This document shows, in pieces, positions 36,437-46,245 of a stretch of DNA of 64,000 nt. The notes beneath the pieces are model-generated. The model searched no databases, was not told where the DNA came from, and was given only the letters and a program-made list of their open reading frames with translations. The position numbers and the translations under genes are program-made. The DNA lies in contig CAUJIN010000029.1 of the NCBI GenBank assembly GCA_963205495.1, positions 1 to 64,000 of the forward strand, in the 5' to 3' direction. The stretch comes from Pseudomonadota bacterium (GTDB lineage: Bacteria; Pseudomonadota; Gammaproteobacteria; Xanthomonadales; Xanthomonadaceae). Numbering within the stretch: position 1 is the stretch's first letter; the number at the start of each line of letters is the position of its first letter.

Positions 36437-39076
36437 ATGCGAACCATGACGTTTCGACCTCTGACCTTGGCCGCGGCCATTCTCGCCAGCCCATTCGCAC
36501 TGGCCCAGAGCGGTACCGGCGAATACTGGACCACGTTTGGCCCCGACCGCTCCGACGGCGTGTTTCTCAACATCACGCGCCAGCATCTCCGTGGCATGTC
36601 CGCCTCCGGCCTCGCGGTGGACCACAAGGATCGCCTGTACGTGATGAACGAGTGGACCGACTCCGGCAGCATCAACCGGGACTGCGGCGTCACCCGCCAC
36701 ATCGTCAATGCGCGCTTGCTGGACATGGACTATACCGGTCCCGAGGAACTGGAAGCCACGCGCCGCATTTCGCCGGATCTGGGCGGCCCCGACTACGATG
36801 TTTGCACGTCAATCGCCATCGATCGCAACAACAAGGCCGTGATCGGCGGCTGGGGCACGACCGCCGGCGCAAACTCGGGTTTCATCGTGCGTCTGGGCGA
36901 AAACGGCGCGCCCGATACCACCTTCTCCTCCGACGGACAGCTTGCACTCGGCAACCTTGTCGCTTTCAGCGGCACATTCAGCACGTTGAGTCAGGTGCTG
37001 CCCGTGGATGACAAGATCCTTGCCTGCGGCGCTGTCGAACGGGGCACGTTCCGCAACATGCTGATCGTGCGCTTCAATGGCGATGGAACGCTCGACACCG
37101 GCTTCAGCGGCAATGGCTATGCGGAGGTCGACTTCGGCGTGAGCGGTGATCGCAACGACCGCTGCGACCGTCTGGTTGCGCTGCCCAATGGCAACATCAT
37201 CATCGGTGGCATCGTCACCAACCACGATGCCGATCAATCCTACGGGCTGGCCCAGCTCACCTCCACCGGCGCCTTTGTCTCCGCGTTCGGAAACAATGGT
37301 CGCCTGCTGATCGACGATGGAAGCCAACTTGCAGCCACTCCGAACCTGACCGATCTGGTCTGGGATGCAGCCAACAACCGCGTGATGGTCGGCTGCTACC
37401 TCACCTTCAGTGCGGGTCTGCAACCGTCCAGCTGCATCCTGGCCATCCGCGCCAGCAATGGCACGCTCGATACCGGTTTCGACGGTGACGGCCGCCTCGG
37501 CTTTCGCTTCCATACCTATGGTTCCGGCACCCTGCGTGAACCCGGCGGAAGCCGGCTCAAGCGCCTTCTGATGCGTGAAGATGGCAGCTTCTTCGCCTTA
37601 GGAACACACACCAACAGCACGGCCAACGCCCTCACCTACGGAGAGACCGACATCGTCTCCATGCGCTTCGAAGCCAACGGCAGCGTGATCGGTTCCGGTG
37701 CAAACGCCTATGCCGGTGACGGCAATCGGTTCCATGTACTGACCGGCATCAGCAACGGCAATCTTCCGGTAACGACTGCGCGCAAGGTGGCCGAAAAACT
37801 GGTCGACGCCATGATGTACCAAGGCAATCCCGTCATGCTGGCCGATGTCGAACGCTACCCCGCCGGCGTTTTCGATGCCGATGGCGATGGCAACATCAAC
37901 GAACCTGGCCCTATCGCACCCGTGGTGGTGGCCACCACCGCCGATCACCTGTTCAAGGACGACTTCGACTTCGACGGCATTCCTCCGGCGTCGCCACAGA
38001 TCGTGGCCATCATTCCCACACCGCCCGGTTATGGAAATTATTGCAGTGTGCGCAATCCCGCCAATGGCAGCTTCGGATTGCTGCCACAAGGAAGTGGCAG
38101 CAATCCCTGCCAGGTCTTTCTGGATGGCAACCCGAACCTGATCATCGAGCGTGCCGGCAAGTACGCGCTGAACGGCACCAACTGGGTCGTTGGCGTGTGC
38201 AGCGGCAATTTCATCACCCTTCGCCCCGGCATCGGTACCGCCCCGTTCGACCTCGCCTTCAACGACGCCAGCGGGCGCAGCAACTGCGTCTTCACCGCCA
38301 CACCGGCCGAGTTCAAGGTGTTCGAGCGACCCTATTCCGGCACCAACCTCGGCGTCGGCAATACGCAGAGCTTCAACCACGATCCCTACAAGATCTCGAT
38401 CGATGTGAGTGACTTCGGCCAGACCTCGACCAATGGCTTCAATGCATGCGCCATCGACAACCGTGGCCGCCAACGCAGCATCGGCAATCCGGACACCAAT
38501 CCATCGACGTGCAACTACGACAACTCCGGCGTCAATGAACCGGCCATGGATATCGGTGTCGACGGTTCGCGCATGGTGCAATCGGTCGGCGCAGGCTTCG
38601 TCAGCATGGCCGTGCCGCGTCACGTTCCGGGCTATGCGCCAGCGGGCATGGATCCCTACCAGCGCGAAGTCTTTGTCCGCCATCTGATCGGCGGCGGCCG
38701 CTACGCCGAAGAGTTCACCACCTACTACGCCCACATGCAGGATACGGCCGTTCGCCGTGGTGATCACGTCAGCGCCGGCACGGTACTCGGGCGCGTCGGC
38801 ACCACAGGATCATCGTCAGGCGAACACCTGCACCTGAGCGTGATCCGGCACCGCAACCTGACGTTCCGACCGGCCTTCGAGCTCGGCTTCGAAGGCGGAC
38901 GCCATGACCGCGATGCCAGTGTCGCTGCCGTCGATCCGTTTGGCTGGCAGGCTCCGCAGGGGGTCGATCCGTGGGCATGGCGCTTCCGCAGCCATGCCAG
39001 CAATCCTCTGCTCGACGATGCCGGCAGCTTCAGTTCGCTGTTGTGGAAGGACGGCGAGGCGCCGCCGCTGCAATAG
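36437..39076 (+). CDS. secreted delta-60/beta-propeller repeat protein fused to a C-terminal M23 peptidase-like domain
   Basis: Signal peptide; repeats such as MLIVRFNGDGTLDTGFSGNGYAEVDFG; C-terminus TTYYAHMQDTAVRRGDHVSAGTVLGRVGTTGSSSGEHLHLSVIRH; alternative ATG 36446. Confidence 0.8.
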   Translation: MRTMTFRPLTLAAAILASPFALAQSGTGEYWTTFGPDRSDGVFLNITRQHLRGMSASGLAVDHKDRLYVMNEWTDSGSINRDCGVTRHIVNARLLDMDYTGPEELEATRRISPDLGGPDYDVCTSIAIDRNNKAVIGGWGTTAGANSGFIVRLGENGAPDTTFSSDGQLALGNLVAFSGTFSTLSQVLPVDDKILACGAVERGTFRNMLIVRFNGDGTLDTGFSGNGYAEVDFGVSGDRNDRCDRLVALPNGNIIIGGIVTNHDADQSYGLAQLTSTGAFVSAFGNNGRLLIDDGSQLAATPNLTDLVWDAANNRVMVGCYLTFSAGLQPSSCILAIRASNGTLDTGFDGDGRLGFRFHTYGSGTLREPGGSRLKRLLMREDGSFFALGTHTNSTANALTYGETDIVSMRFEANGSVIGSGANAYAGDGNRFHVLTGISNGNLPVTTARKVAEKLVDAMMYQGNPVMLADVERYPAGVFDADGDGNINEPGPIAPVVVATTADHLFKDDFDFDGIPPASPQIVAIIPTPPGYGNYCSVRNPANGSFGLLPQGSGSNPCQVFLDGNPNLIIERAGKYALNGTNWVVGVCSGNFITLRPGIGTAPFDLAFNDASGRSNCVFTATPAEFKVFERPYSGTNLGVGNTQSFNHDPYKISIDVSDFGQTSTNGFNACAIDNRGRQRSIGNPDTNPSTCNYDNSGVNEPAMDIGVDGSRMVQSVGAGFVSMAVPRHVPGYAPAGMDPYQREVFVRHLIGGGRYAEEFTTYYAHMQDTAVRRGDHVSAGTVLGRVGTTGSSSGEHLHLSVIRHRNLTFRPAFELGFEGGRHDRDASVAAVDPFGWQAPQGVDPWAWRFRSHASNPLLDDAGSFSSLLWKDGEAPPLQ

Positions 39077-39114
39077 CCTGTCATGGCCGCCGATGCGGAG
39101 ACGACGCAGCATTC

Positions 39115-39147
39115 GAGGCCAGCAGGACATTGCTGGCCTCGTTGTTT
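39115..39147 (+). terminator. intrinsic terminator-like hairpin
   Basis: Perfect 10-bp stem GAGGCCAGCA-GGACAT-TGCTGGCCTC followed by GTTGTTT. Confidence 0.65.
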
Positions 39148-39394
39148 GAAACGGGCGCTATTCCGGCTGGTGCTCGAGTGGCGCAAGGAACATCCCGGAC
39201 GCTGGCGAAACGATGCTTGCTCATTGGCGCGGCTCCTTCAACACGTCGCGCTATCGCTTTGCCGCCACATCCAGATCGTTCCTGCCCGTTTTTCCGTGGC
39301 TTCAGGACGCCAGCATCCGCGCCATCACCGTGGCGATGATCCGGCTATTGCCGGCAACCGCGACACCCGCCGCCTCCCGCGTCGCGCCTGGGTC

Positions 39395-41524
39395 TCAGCC
39401 CGCAGGAAGCCGCAGGACGAACAGCGCGCCGCCTTCCTCGCGGCGGCGCGCTTCGAAGCGTGCGCCATGCTCCTGGGCGATGCGCGCCACGATCGCAAGC
39501 CCGAGGCCGGTGCCGCGCGGCTTGGTGCTGCGGTAGGGCTCGAACCAGTGCAGATCGAAGCCTTCCGGCAGGCCGGGGCCGTCGTCGGCGACGCTCAGTT
39601 CGACGAAGCGGCGGCCGTCTTCCTCGATCGCGCGCGTGGCCACTTCGATCCAGGCGCGGCTGCGGTCGACGCAGGCTTCGATGGCGTTCTTGACGAGGTT
39701 GTGCAGCACCTGCCGGATGCGGCCGGCATCGGCGCGCAGCGCGGGAAGCCCCGGTTCGAGGCGGCGGACGAGGCGCACGCGCGGGTCGTGTTCGTACAGG
39801 TCGAGCACTTCGCCGGCGAGGCGGTTGAGATCGAGCGCGGACAGGGCCAGGCCCGGCGGGCGGGCGTAGTCGCCGAAGCTGTTGACCATGGTCTTGAGCG
39901 CCTCGACCTGGGCCACGATGGTGTGGGTGGCGCGGTCGAGCACCTGGGCGTCGTCTTCTTCCAGCTTGGGCAGGACGCGCCGGCGCAGGCGCTCGGCGGC
40001 GAGCTGGATCGGGGTGAGGGGGTTCTTGATTTCATGCGCGAGGCGGCGTGCGACCTCGGCCCAGGCGGCGTCGCGCTGCGCCCGCTCGATCACGGTGGCG
40101 TCGTCGAACACTGCCACCGCGCCCTCCCCGGGCAGACGCGCGCCGCGCAGCAGCAGGACGCGCGGCGCGGCATCCACGCCTTCCAGCGTGACCTCCTCGC
40201 GCCACTCGCGCGCGCCTTCGCGCAAGCGTTGCAGCAGCGTACCCACCAGCCCCGCGGCCTGCGGCGCGATGCGGCGCAGTTCGGACAGCGGCGTGGCAGC
40301 TGGCTGCTCCGGGGTCAGCCCAAGCAGCGCGCGTGCGCTCGCGTTCATGCTGCGCACCTGCAGGTCGGCATCGACCACGAGCACGCCGGCGGTCAGGTGG
40401 GTGAGCACGGTTTCCAGAAAGGCCCGCTGGCGTTCGGTTTCCTCCGCGCTGGTGCGCACCCGCGCGCGCGACAGCTCCAGTTCGCGGGTCATGCGGTTGA
40501 AGGACTGCACCAGAAAGCCCAGTTCGTCGTCCTCGCCCTCGGGAAGCTCGGCGTCGAAGCGGCCTTCGGCGATCCTGCGGGTGGCGGTGGACAGGCGCGC
40601 GATGGGCGCGACCAGGCGGCGCGCCAGTCCGAACGAGGCCAGCACGGTGGCGAACAGCGACAGCAGCAGCACCAGGCTCAGGATCAGGGTGAAGGCCAGC
40701 TTCAGCGATCCGCGCAGGAACTGTGCCTGCGAGGCGGCGTGTACGGCCGATTCGACCCGCAGGGTCTGCGCCGCGGCCTCGGCCGGAAGCCGGTACAGCG
40801 CCTGCAGGACGCGATCGCCCGGCAGCGTCGCGAGGATGCGGATGCGCAGCCCGTCGCCGTCGCGCTCGGTGGTGGCATACAGGTCGCGGTTGCGCAGCGC
40901 CAGGCGGGCTTCGTCCTGCGGCGGCACCGGCAGGAGCAGGTCGGGATCGGCCGCGGCCAGCGCGCGCACCCGCCCGTCGGCCTCGAACACCGCCATCTGG
41001 CGCGCGCGGCTTTCGTCCAGCGCGGTTTCGATGGCGGCATCCAGACCTGATGTACCGGCATCGGCCAGCGCCTGCGCGCTGCGCCGGGTTGCCGTGCGTG
41101 CTTCGGCCACGCGTTCGTCGAGATAGCGCTGGCCGAGCGCCAGCGCGTCGGCCAGCGCGTCGGCGTTGTTGGCCGGCAGCCAGGAATCCACCGTGGCGCC
41201 GATGAAGCGCACGCCGAAGCCGTAGACCAGCACCAGCGGCGGCAGCGCGAGCAGCACCAGCAGAAGCAGCAGGCGCCGGGTGAGTCGCGCACCCGGTTCG
41301 CCGCGCGCAAGCTGGCGCCGCAGCCGCCACAGGCGCAGTGCTATGGCCAGCGACAGGAGCGCCAGCGCCGCGAGGGTGAATGCGAACACGGCCGGATACC
41401 AGCGCGCATAGCGCGGCCCCAGCCCCTGCGCGCCTGCGACCAGATACAGCCCGGCCAGGAGCAGCGCCAGCAGCACCAGCGCCAGTCCGATGCGCAGCGC
41501 GCGCGCGCGGCGCGAAGCACTCAC
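39395..41524 (-). CDS. NtrY-like sensor histidine kinase
   Basis: TM segments, HAMP-like region, PAS, RRLAHEIKNPLTPIQLAAERLRRR H-box, VKNAIEA, GTGLGLAIVARI; GTG start overlapping DUF4390 gene. Confidence 0.88.
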   Translation of the reverse strand: MSASRRARALRIGLALVLLALLLAGLYLVAGAQGLGPRYARWYPAVFAFTLAALALLSLAIALRLWRLRRQLARGEPGARLTRRLLLLLVLLALPPLVLVYGFGVRFIGATVDSWLPANNADALADALALGQRYLDERVAEARTATRRSAQALADAGTSGLDAAIETALDESRARQMAVFEADGRVRALAAADPDLLLPVPPQDEARLALRNRDLYATTERDGDGLRIRILATLPGDRVLQALYRLPAEAAAQTLRVESAVHAASQAQFLRGSLKLAFTLILSLVLLLSLFATVLASFGLARRLVAPIARLSTATRRIAEGRFDAELPEGEDDELGFLVQSFNRMTRELELSRARVRTSAEETERQRAFLETVLTHLTAGVLVVDADLQVRSMNASARALLGLTPEQPAATPLSELRRIAPQAAGLVGTLLQRLREGAREWREEVTLEGVDAAPRVLLLRGARLPGEGAVAVFDDATVIERAQRDAAWAEVARRLAHEIKNPLTPIQLAAERLRRRVLPKLEEDDAQVLDRATHTIVAQVEALKTMVNSFGDYARPPGLALSALDLNRLAGEVLDLYEHDPRVRLVRRLEPGLPALRADAGRIRQVLHNLVKNAIEACVDRSRAWIEVATRAIEEDGRRFVELSVADDGPGLPEGFDLHWFEPYRSTKPRGTGLGLAIVARIAQEHGARFEARRREEGGALFVLRLPAG

Positions 41525-42030
41525 GGCGCACTCCAGACGAAAGTTTCCGAAGCCAGCTGCCACTGCTCGGGCTCGAAGAACGCCGGGAACCTGAGCGGCG
41601 TCGGCAGCGCCGCGTGGTCCAGCCACACCTGCACGCGACCGGCGCAGCGCGCATCGGCGGGCAGGTCGAGCGGCAGGCGCACCCGGTCCAGCGCTGCCGC
41701 CAGCGCCGCCAATCGGGTGAAGCCGCGAACTTCGTCGTCGCCTTCGCGCTGCAGTTCGTACTGGCGCTTGAGCGGCGCGTGGCGCAGCCAGAAGGCCCGC
41801 TGCCTCCCGTGTCCGCAGGCCTGGATGCGGTACACCAGGCGCAGCGCGATGCCGTGGTCGAGCGCTGCGTGCATCGCCTCGGACAGCTCGATGCGCTGGA
41901 TCACCTCCAGCGTCAGGCCCTCGGGCGCGGGCATCGTGCGCGCGGCGCTGATGCTGGCGCGCCGCGCGCCTTCAGCGCATCCGCCCAGAAGCAGGAGCAG
42001 GGCCAGCAGCAGGCAGCTTTTCCAGGATGG
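41521..42030 (-). CDS. DUF4390 domain-containing lipoprotein/secreted protein (start uncertain; ORF open to 42198)
   Basis: [63 protein letters not shown]...FVWSAP*; between rsmB and NtrY-like gene. Confidence 0.7.
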   Translation of the reverse strand, partial: PSWKSCLLLALLLLLGGCAEGARRASISAARTMPAPEGLTLEVIQRIELSEAMHAALDHGIALRLVYRIQACGHGRQRAFWLRHAPLKRQYELQREGDDEVRGFTRLAALAAALDRVRLPLDLPADARCAGRVQVWLDHAALPTPLRFPAFFEPEQWQLASETFVWSAP

Positions 42031-43327
42031 CGTAGAAGAAACCGTCTCCGCCCTCGGCCTGCGGCAGGCGCTGCGCGCCCGCGCCGATGCGCCGCCCGAG
42101 GTCGTCGGGCGCAGCGAGGGCGCGGGCGCTGGGCGTGCGTGCAAGGAAGGCATCGATCTGGCGGTCGTTCTCGTCCCGGAGCACGGAACAGGTCGCATAG
42201 ACTAGACGCCCGCCCGGGCGCAGCATAGGCCAGGCCGCATCGAGCAGGTCCGACTGCTGGCGCACCAGCGCCGCGATGTCTTCATCGCGCCGGTGCCATT
42301 TGATGTCGGGCTGGCGGCGGATCACGCCGGTGGCCGAACAGGGCGCATCGAGCAGGATGCGGTCGAATGGCGCGCCGTCCCACCAGTCGCCGGGCCGCGC
42401 GCCGTCGCCGGCCACGCAGCGTGCCGCAAGGCCGAGTCGCGTCAGAGTCTGCTCCACCTTCGCCAGCCGCGCCGCATCGATGTCGAGCGCCACCACTTCG
42501 GCCAGATCCCCGAAGAGTTCGAGAATCTGCGCGGTCTTGCCTCCGGGAGCTGCGCCGATGTCGAGCACGCGCTCGCCGGGACGCGCGTCGAGCAGGGGCA
42601 CCGCGCGCTGCGCCGAGAGGTCCTGCACCGAGATCAGGCCTTCCTCCCAGCCCGGCAGACGCCCCGGCGCAACCGGTCGTGTCAGGCGCAGCGCCTGCGG
42701 CACATCGGCCGCAGGCTCGGCATCGAATCCTGCCGCGGCAAGCCGCTCTGCCACCGCCTCGCGCGCAGCGCGGCGGCGGTTGACCCGCAGCCACATCGGC
42801 GCCTGGGCGTTGTTGTTTTCCAGGATGCCCGCAGCGTCCTGCGGCCAGTCGGCCGCGAGCCGGTCCAGCAGCCAGCGCGGGTGCGCTCGTTCGGCCTCGG
42901 GGCGGGACTGCAGCGCCGCGCGCAGCGCTTCGCGTTCGCGCACGAAGCGGCGCAGCACCGCGTTGACCAGCCCCACCAGGCGCGGCTGACGCAGCGTGCG
43001 CGCGGCTTCGGCGGTAGCGGAAATGGCGGCGTAGTCGGACAGCGCCATCGCATCGAGCTGGGCGAAACCGCCCAGCAGCAGCGCGTGGATGCCGCGCGAA
43101 GCCGGCGGCAGCGGACGATCCAGCAGGCGGCCCAGCCAGAATTCATAGCGCGGCATCCAGCGCACGGCCTCGAAGGCGATCGCCTCGCACAGGGCGCGGT
43201 CGCGCGGATCGGGAAGCCGCGCCAGCGCCTCCGGCAGGACGGCCTTGAGCGAGCGCCCGCCGAAGCGCACCGCCGCGATCGCCTCGGCCGCGAGCGCGCG
43301 CGGCATGGCGCCGGAAGGTGCGCTCAT
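41972..43327 (-). CDS. rsmB: 16S rRNA (cytosine(967)-C(5))-methyltransferase
   Basis: [64 protein letters not shown]. Confidence 0.95.
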   Translation of the reverse strand: MSAPSGAMPRALAAEAIAAVRFGGRSLKAVLPEALARLPDPRDRALCEAIAFEAVRWMPRYEFWLGRLLDRPLPPASRGIHALLLGGFAQLDAMALSDYAAISATAEAARTLRQPRLVGLVNAVLRRFVREREALRAALQSRPEAERAHPRWLLDRLAADWPQDAAGILENNNAQAPMWLRVNRRRAAREAVAERLAAAGFDAEPAADVPQALRLTRPVAPGRLPGWEEGLISVQDLSAQRAVPLLDARPGERVLDIGAAPGGKTAQILELFGDLAEVVALDIDAARLAKVEQTLTRLGLAARCVAGDGARPGDWWDGAPFDRILLDAPCSATGVIRRQPDIKWHRRDEDIAALVRQQSDLLDAAWPMLRPGGRLVYATCSVLRDENDRQIDAFLARTPSARALAAPDDLGRRIGAGAQRLPQAEGGDGFFYAILEKLPAAGPAPASGRMR

Positions 43328-44241
43328 CGGCGCAGCCCGGGGCGCGCGTTGAGGTAGTCGGTCGCGGAAATCGCCCGCCCGCCGTCGCGCTGCACCACAT
43401 CGAGGCGCAGCGCGCCATCGCTGCAGGCCACCACGAGGCCCTCGCGCCCGGCCAGAAGCACCGCGCCCGGCGCGCCATTCCCTGCCACGGCGACGGCGCG
43501 GTGGATGCGCAAACGCTCGCCCTCGAGCTGGACTTCAGCGACCGGCCACGGGTTGAAGGCGCGGATGCGGCGCGCGAGCGTCGCGGCCGGCTGCGCCCAG
43601 TCGAGCCGCGCCTCGGCCTTGTCGAGCTTGTGCGCGTAGGTGGCCTGCGCGTGGTCCTGCGGCACGGCCAGCGGCGCCTTTCCTGCGGCCAGCTGCAACA
43701 GCCCCTCGGCCAGCACGTCCGCGCCCAGCCCGGCCAGTCGATCGTGCAGGCTGCCGCCGGTGTCCTCGTCCGAAATCGGAGTGGCCGCGCGCAGCAGCAC
43801 CGGGCCGGTGTCCAGTCCCTTTTCCATCTGCATCAGGCACACGCCGGTTTCACCGTCGCCCGCCTCGATGGCGCGCTGGATGGGTGCGGCGCCGCGCCAG
43901 CGCGGCAAGAGCGAGGCGTGCACGTTCCAGGCGCCGAAGCGCGGGATATCGAGCACCGCCTGCGGCAGGATCAGGCCGTAGGCCACCACGATCAGGAGGT
44001 CGGGCGCGAATGCCGCCAGCTGCGCCTGCACCTCGGTCTCGCGCAGGGACTGGGGCTGGAGCACCGATATCCCGTGTTCCAGCGCGACCTGCTTGACCGG
44101 GCTCATCTGCGGCTGGCGGCCGCGCCCGGCCGGGCGGTCGGGCTGGGTCAGCACAGCAAGCACGCTGCCGCCTTCCAGCGCCGCGCGCAGGCAGGGCACG
44201 GCGAAGTCGGGGGTGCCGGCGAACAGCAGTCGGAGCGTCAT
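43324..44241 (-). CDS. fmt: methionyl-tRNA formyltransferase
   Basis: [44 protein letters not shown]-terminal FMT domain. Confidence 0.96.
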   Translation of the reverse strand: MTLRLLFAGTPDFAVPCLRAALEGGSVLAVLTQPDRPAGRGRQPQMSPVKQVALEHGISVLQPQSLRETEVQAQLAAFAPDLLIVVAYGLILPQAVLDIPRFGAWNVHASLLPRWRGAAPIQRAIEAGDGETGVCLMQMEKGLDTGPVLLRAATPISDEDTGGSLHDRLAGLGADVLAEGLLQLAAGKAPLAVPQDHAQATYAHKLDKAEARLDWAQPAATLARRIRAFNPWPVAEVQLEGERLRIHRAVAVAGNGAPGAVLLAGREGLVVACSDGALRLDVVQRDGGRAISATDYLNARPGLRR

Positions 44242-44306
44242 TTCTTTCCTTCGGAAACGACGACGCGCGGACGGGCCGCGCGCCGGGACAGCGGATGGAG
44301 GCGGGT

Positions 44307-44816
44307 TCAGGCCGCGCTGCGGCGCAGCTTGGCCAGCTTGCGCTTGACCATGTCGCGCTTGAGCGGGGAGAGATGGTCGATGAAGAGCTTGCCTTCCAGA
44401 TGGTCCATCTCGTGCTGGATGCACACCGCCAGCAATCCGTCGGCAGCCAGTTCGAAGGGCTTGCCGAACTCGTCGAGCGCCTGCACCACGATGGAAGCGG
44501 CGCGGGTCACGTCGGCGTTGATGGTCGGCACCGAGAGGCAGCCCTCCTGACAGACCTGCTCGCCTTCGCGCGCGACGATGCGCGGGTTGACGAAGACGCG
44601 GCGTTCGTCGCGCGCTTCGGACACGTCGATCACCATGAAGCGACGGTGGTCGTCGACCTGGCTGGCCGCCAGCCCGATGCCCGGCGCTTCGTACATCGTC
44701 TCGAACATGTCGGCGACGTGGGCGCGGAAGGCATCGTCCAGTTCCGCGGGGTCGACCGCGCGCGCCACGGTGCGCAGGCGCGGGTCGGGGAATTCGAGGA
44801 TGGTGAGCTTGGCCAT
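44307..44816 (-). CDS. def: peptide deformylase
   Basis: [29 protein letters not shown]. Confidence 0.96.
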   Translation of the reverse strand: MAKLTILEFPDPRLRTVARAVDPAELDDAFRAHVADMFETMYEAPGIGLAASQVDDHRRFMVIDVSEARDERRVFVNPRIVAREGEQVCQEGCLSVPTINADVTRAASIVVQALDEFGKPFELAADGLLAVCIQHEMDHLEGKLFIDHLSPLKRDMVKRKLAKLRRSAA

Positions 44817-45008
44817 GACGGGAAGATGGGCTCCGGGTCCGCGGAATGCAAGGCGACCAACGATCGAAACGGACTGCAGGCGCGTCCGCCATTGTACCGG
44901 CTTGCGCCCCGCTTTCCTCCCGCCAGCGCCCCCTGTTTCGTTTCTTCACGGTTTTCCGCTATATTCACTTTCAAGTCAGGGGGCAAACCTGCTTGGGGAA
45001 TCAGGTAG

Positions 45009-46187
45009 ATGGAAGCCATGTTTAAAAAACTTCTTGCAGTTTCCGCGGCAGCGTTGTTGACCTTCGCGACGGGCGCTCTCGCCCTGCAGATGCGCGCCGA
45101 CCATCCCGACACCTACACGGTGCAGAAGGGCGACACGCTCTGGGACATCGCCAAGCGGTTCCTCAACGAGCCGTGGCTGTGGCCGGAAATCTGGCAGGCC
45201 AACCCGCAGATCGAGAATCCGCACCTCATCTATCCGGGCGACGTGCTCAGCCTGGCCTATCTGGGCCGCGGCCGAAACCAGCCGGCGCTGATGGTCAATC
45301 GCCTGTCCCCCAAGGTCCGGGCCGAGGCGATGCCCGTCCCGGCGGTGCCGCTGTCGGAGGTGCAGGACTTCCTCACCAACCAGCACGTGCTGGATGAGGA
45401 CCAGTACAAGGCCCTTCCCTATGTGATCAGCACGGAAGAAAACCAGCTGATGGGGGCGGAGGGGCACGTCATCTATGTGCGCGGCGCAAATCTGGAACCT
45501 GGCACCCGGGTCTCGATCGTGCGCCCGACGCTGCGCTACGCGATGATGCCGCTCGCCAACGACAAGCATCCCGAGCGCGAGCCCATCCTGCGCCGCGACG
45601 CATGGAACGCCAGCCAGGGTGCCGAGCCGATCCACAGCCGCATCCGCTGGGCGCATCGATTCATTGCGGGCAAGCGATTCGACACCCTCGGCTGGGAAGT
45701 CAACGAGATCGCCCAGGGCCAGGTCACGCGCAGCGGCGATCCGTCCACGGTGCTGCTCGTTCCGGGCGGGCACGAGGTCAAGAAGGGCGACCTGCTGATG
45801 CCCTATGAAGCCTTCCCCCACGACCTGAGCTTCTACCCGCATGCTCCCGCCCAGATCCCGGCCAACGCGCGCGTGCTTGCCATCACCGACCACTACCAGT
45901 TCGGCGGACGCAACGACGTGGTGGCCATTTCCGCAGGTGCCCGCGAGGGCCTGGAGAACGGCCAGGTGTTCTCGATCTGGCACCAGGGCGAGCGGGTCCG
46001 CGACGATGTGCGTTTCCCGCAGCGCGTCGAAGCCAATCTCGACCGCAACAAGGTCGATCTGCCGGACGAATTCGCCGGCCACGTCATGATTTTCCGCACC
46101 TTCGACAAGGTCAGCTACGGCCTGATCATGGACGGCATCCGCCCCGTCCAGCTCGGCGACCGGCTCGATGCGCCGGATCGCCACTGA
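45009..46187 (+). CDS. LysM peptidoglycan-binding domain protein (TsaP-like)
   Basis: Signal peptide and HPDTYTVQKGDTLWDIAKRFLNEPWLWPEIWQANPQIENPHLIYPGDVL; divergent from def and upstream of dprA as in the pseudomonad PA0020/TsaP context. Confidence 0.85.
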   Translation: MEAMFKKLLAVSAAALLTFATGALALQMRADHPDTYTVQKGDTLWDIAKRFLNEPWLWPEIWQANPQIENPHLIYPGDVLSLAYLGRGRNQPALMVNRLSPKVRAEAMPVPAVPLSEVQDFLTNQHVLDEDQYKALPYVISTEENQLMGAEGHVIYVRGANLEPGTRVSIVRPTLRYAMMPLANDKHPEREPILRRDAWNASQGAEPIHSRIRWAHRFIAGKRFDTLGWEVNEIAQGQVTRSGDPSTVLLVPGGHEVKKGDLLMPYEAFPHDLSFYPHAPAQIPANARVLAITDHYQFGGRNDVVAISAGAREGLENGQVFSIWHQGERVRDDVRFPQRVEANLDRNKVDLPDEFAGHVMIFRTFDKVSYGLIMDGIRPVQLGDRLDAPDRH

Positions 46188-46200
46188 AGCCACTCCGTCG

Positions 46201-46225
46201 CCGCGGGCGGGATTTCCGCCCGCGG
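46201..46225. terminator. hairpin between LysM gene and dprA
   Basis: Perfect 10-bp stem CCGCGGGCGG-GATTT-CCGCCCGCGG; no clear T tract. Confidence 0.45.
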
Positions 46226-46245
46226 CCCCATGCTGATTCCGGCGC

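Noticed and set aside
39148-39394. Possible transposase or regulator remnant between the terminator and the NtrY-like gene
   Set aside because: No frame gave a recognisable domain; left unannotated
44937-44965. Possible sigma-70 promoter (TATATT -10) upstream of the LysM gene
   Set aside because: No convincing -35 at correct spacing; cannot be supported without transcription-start data
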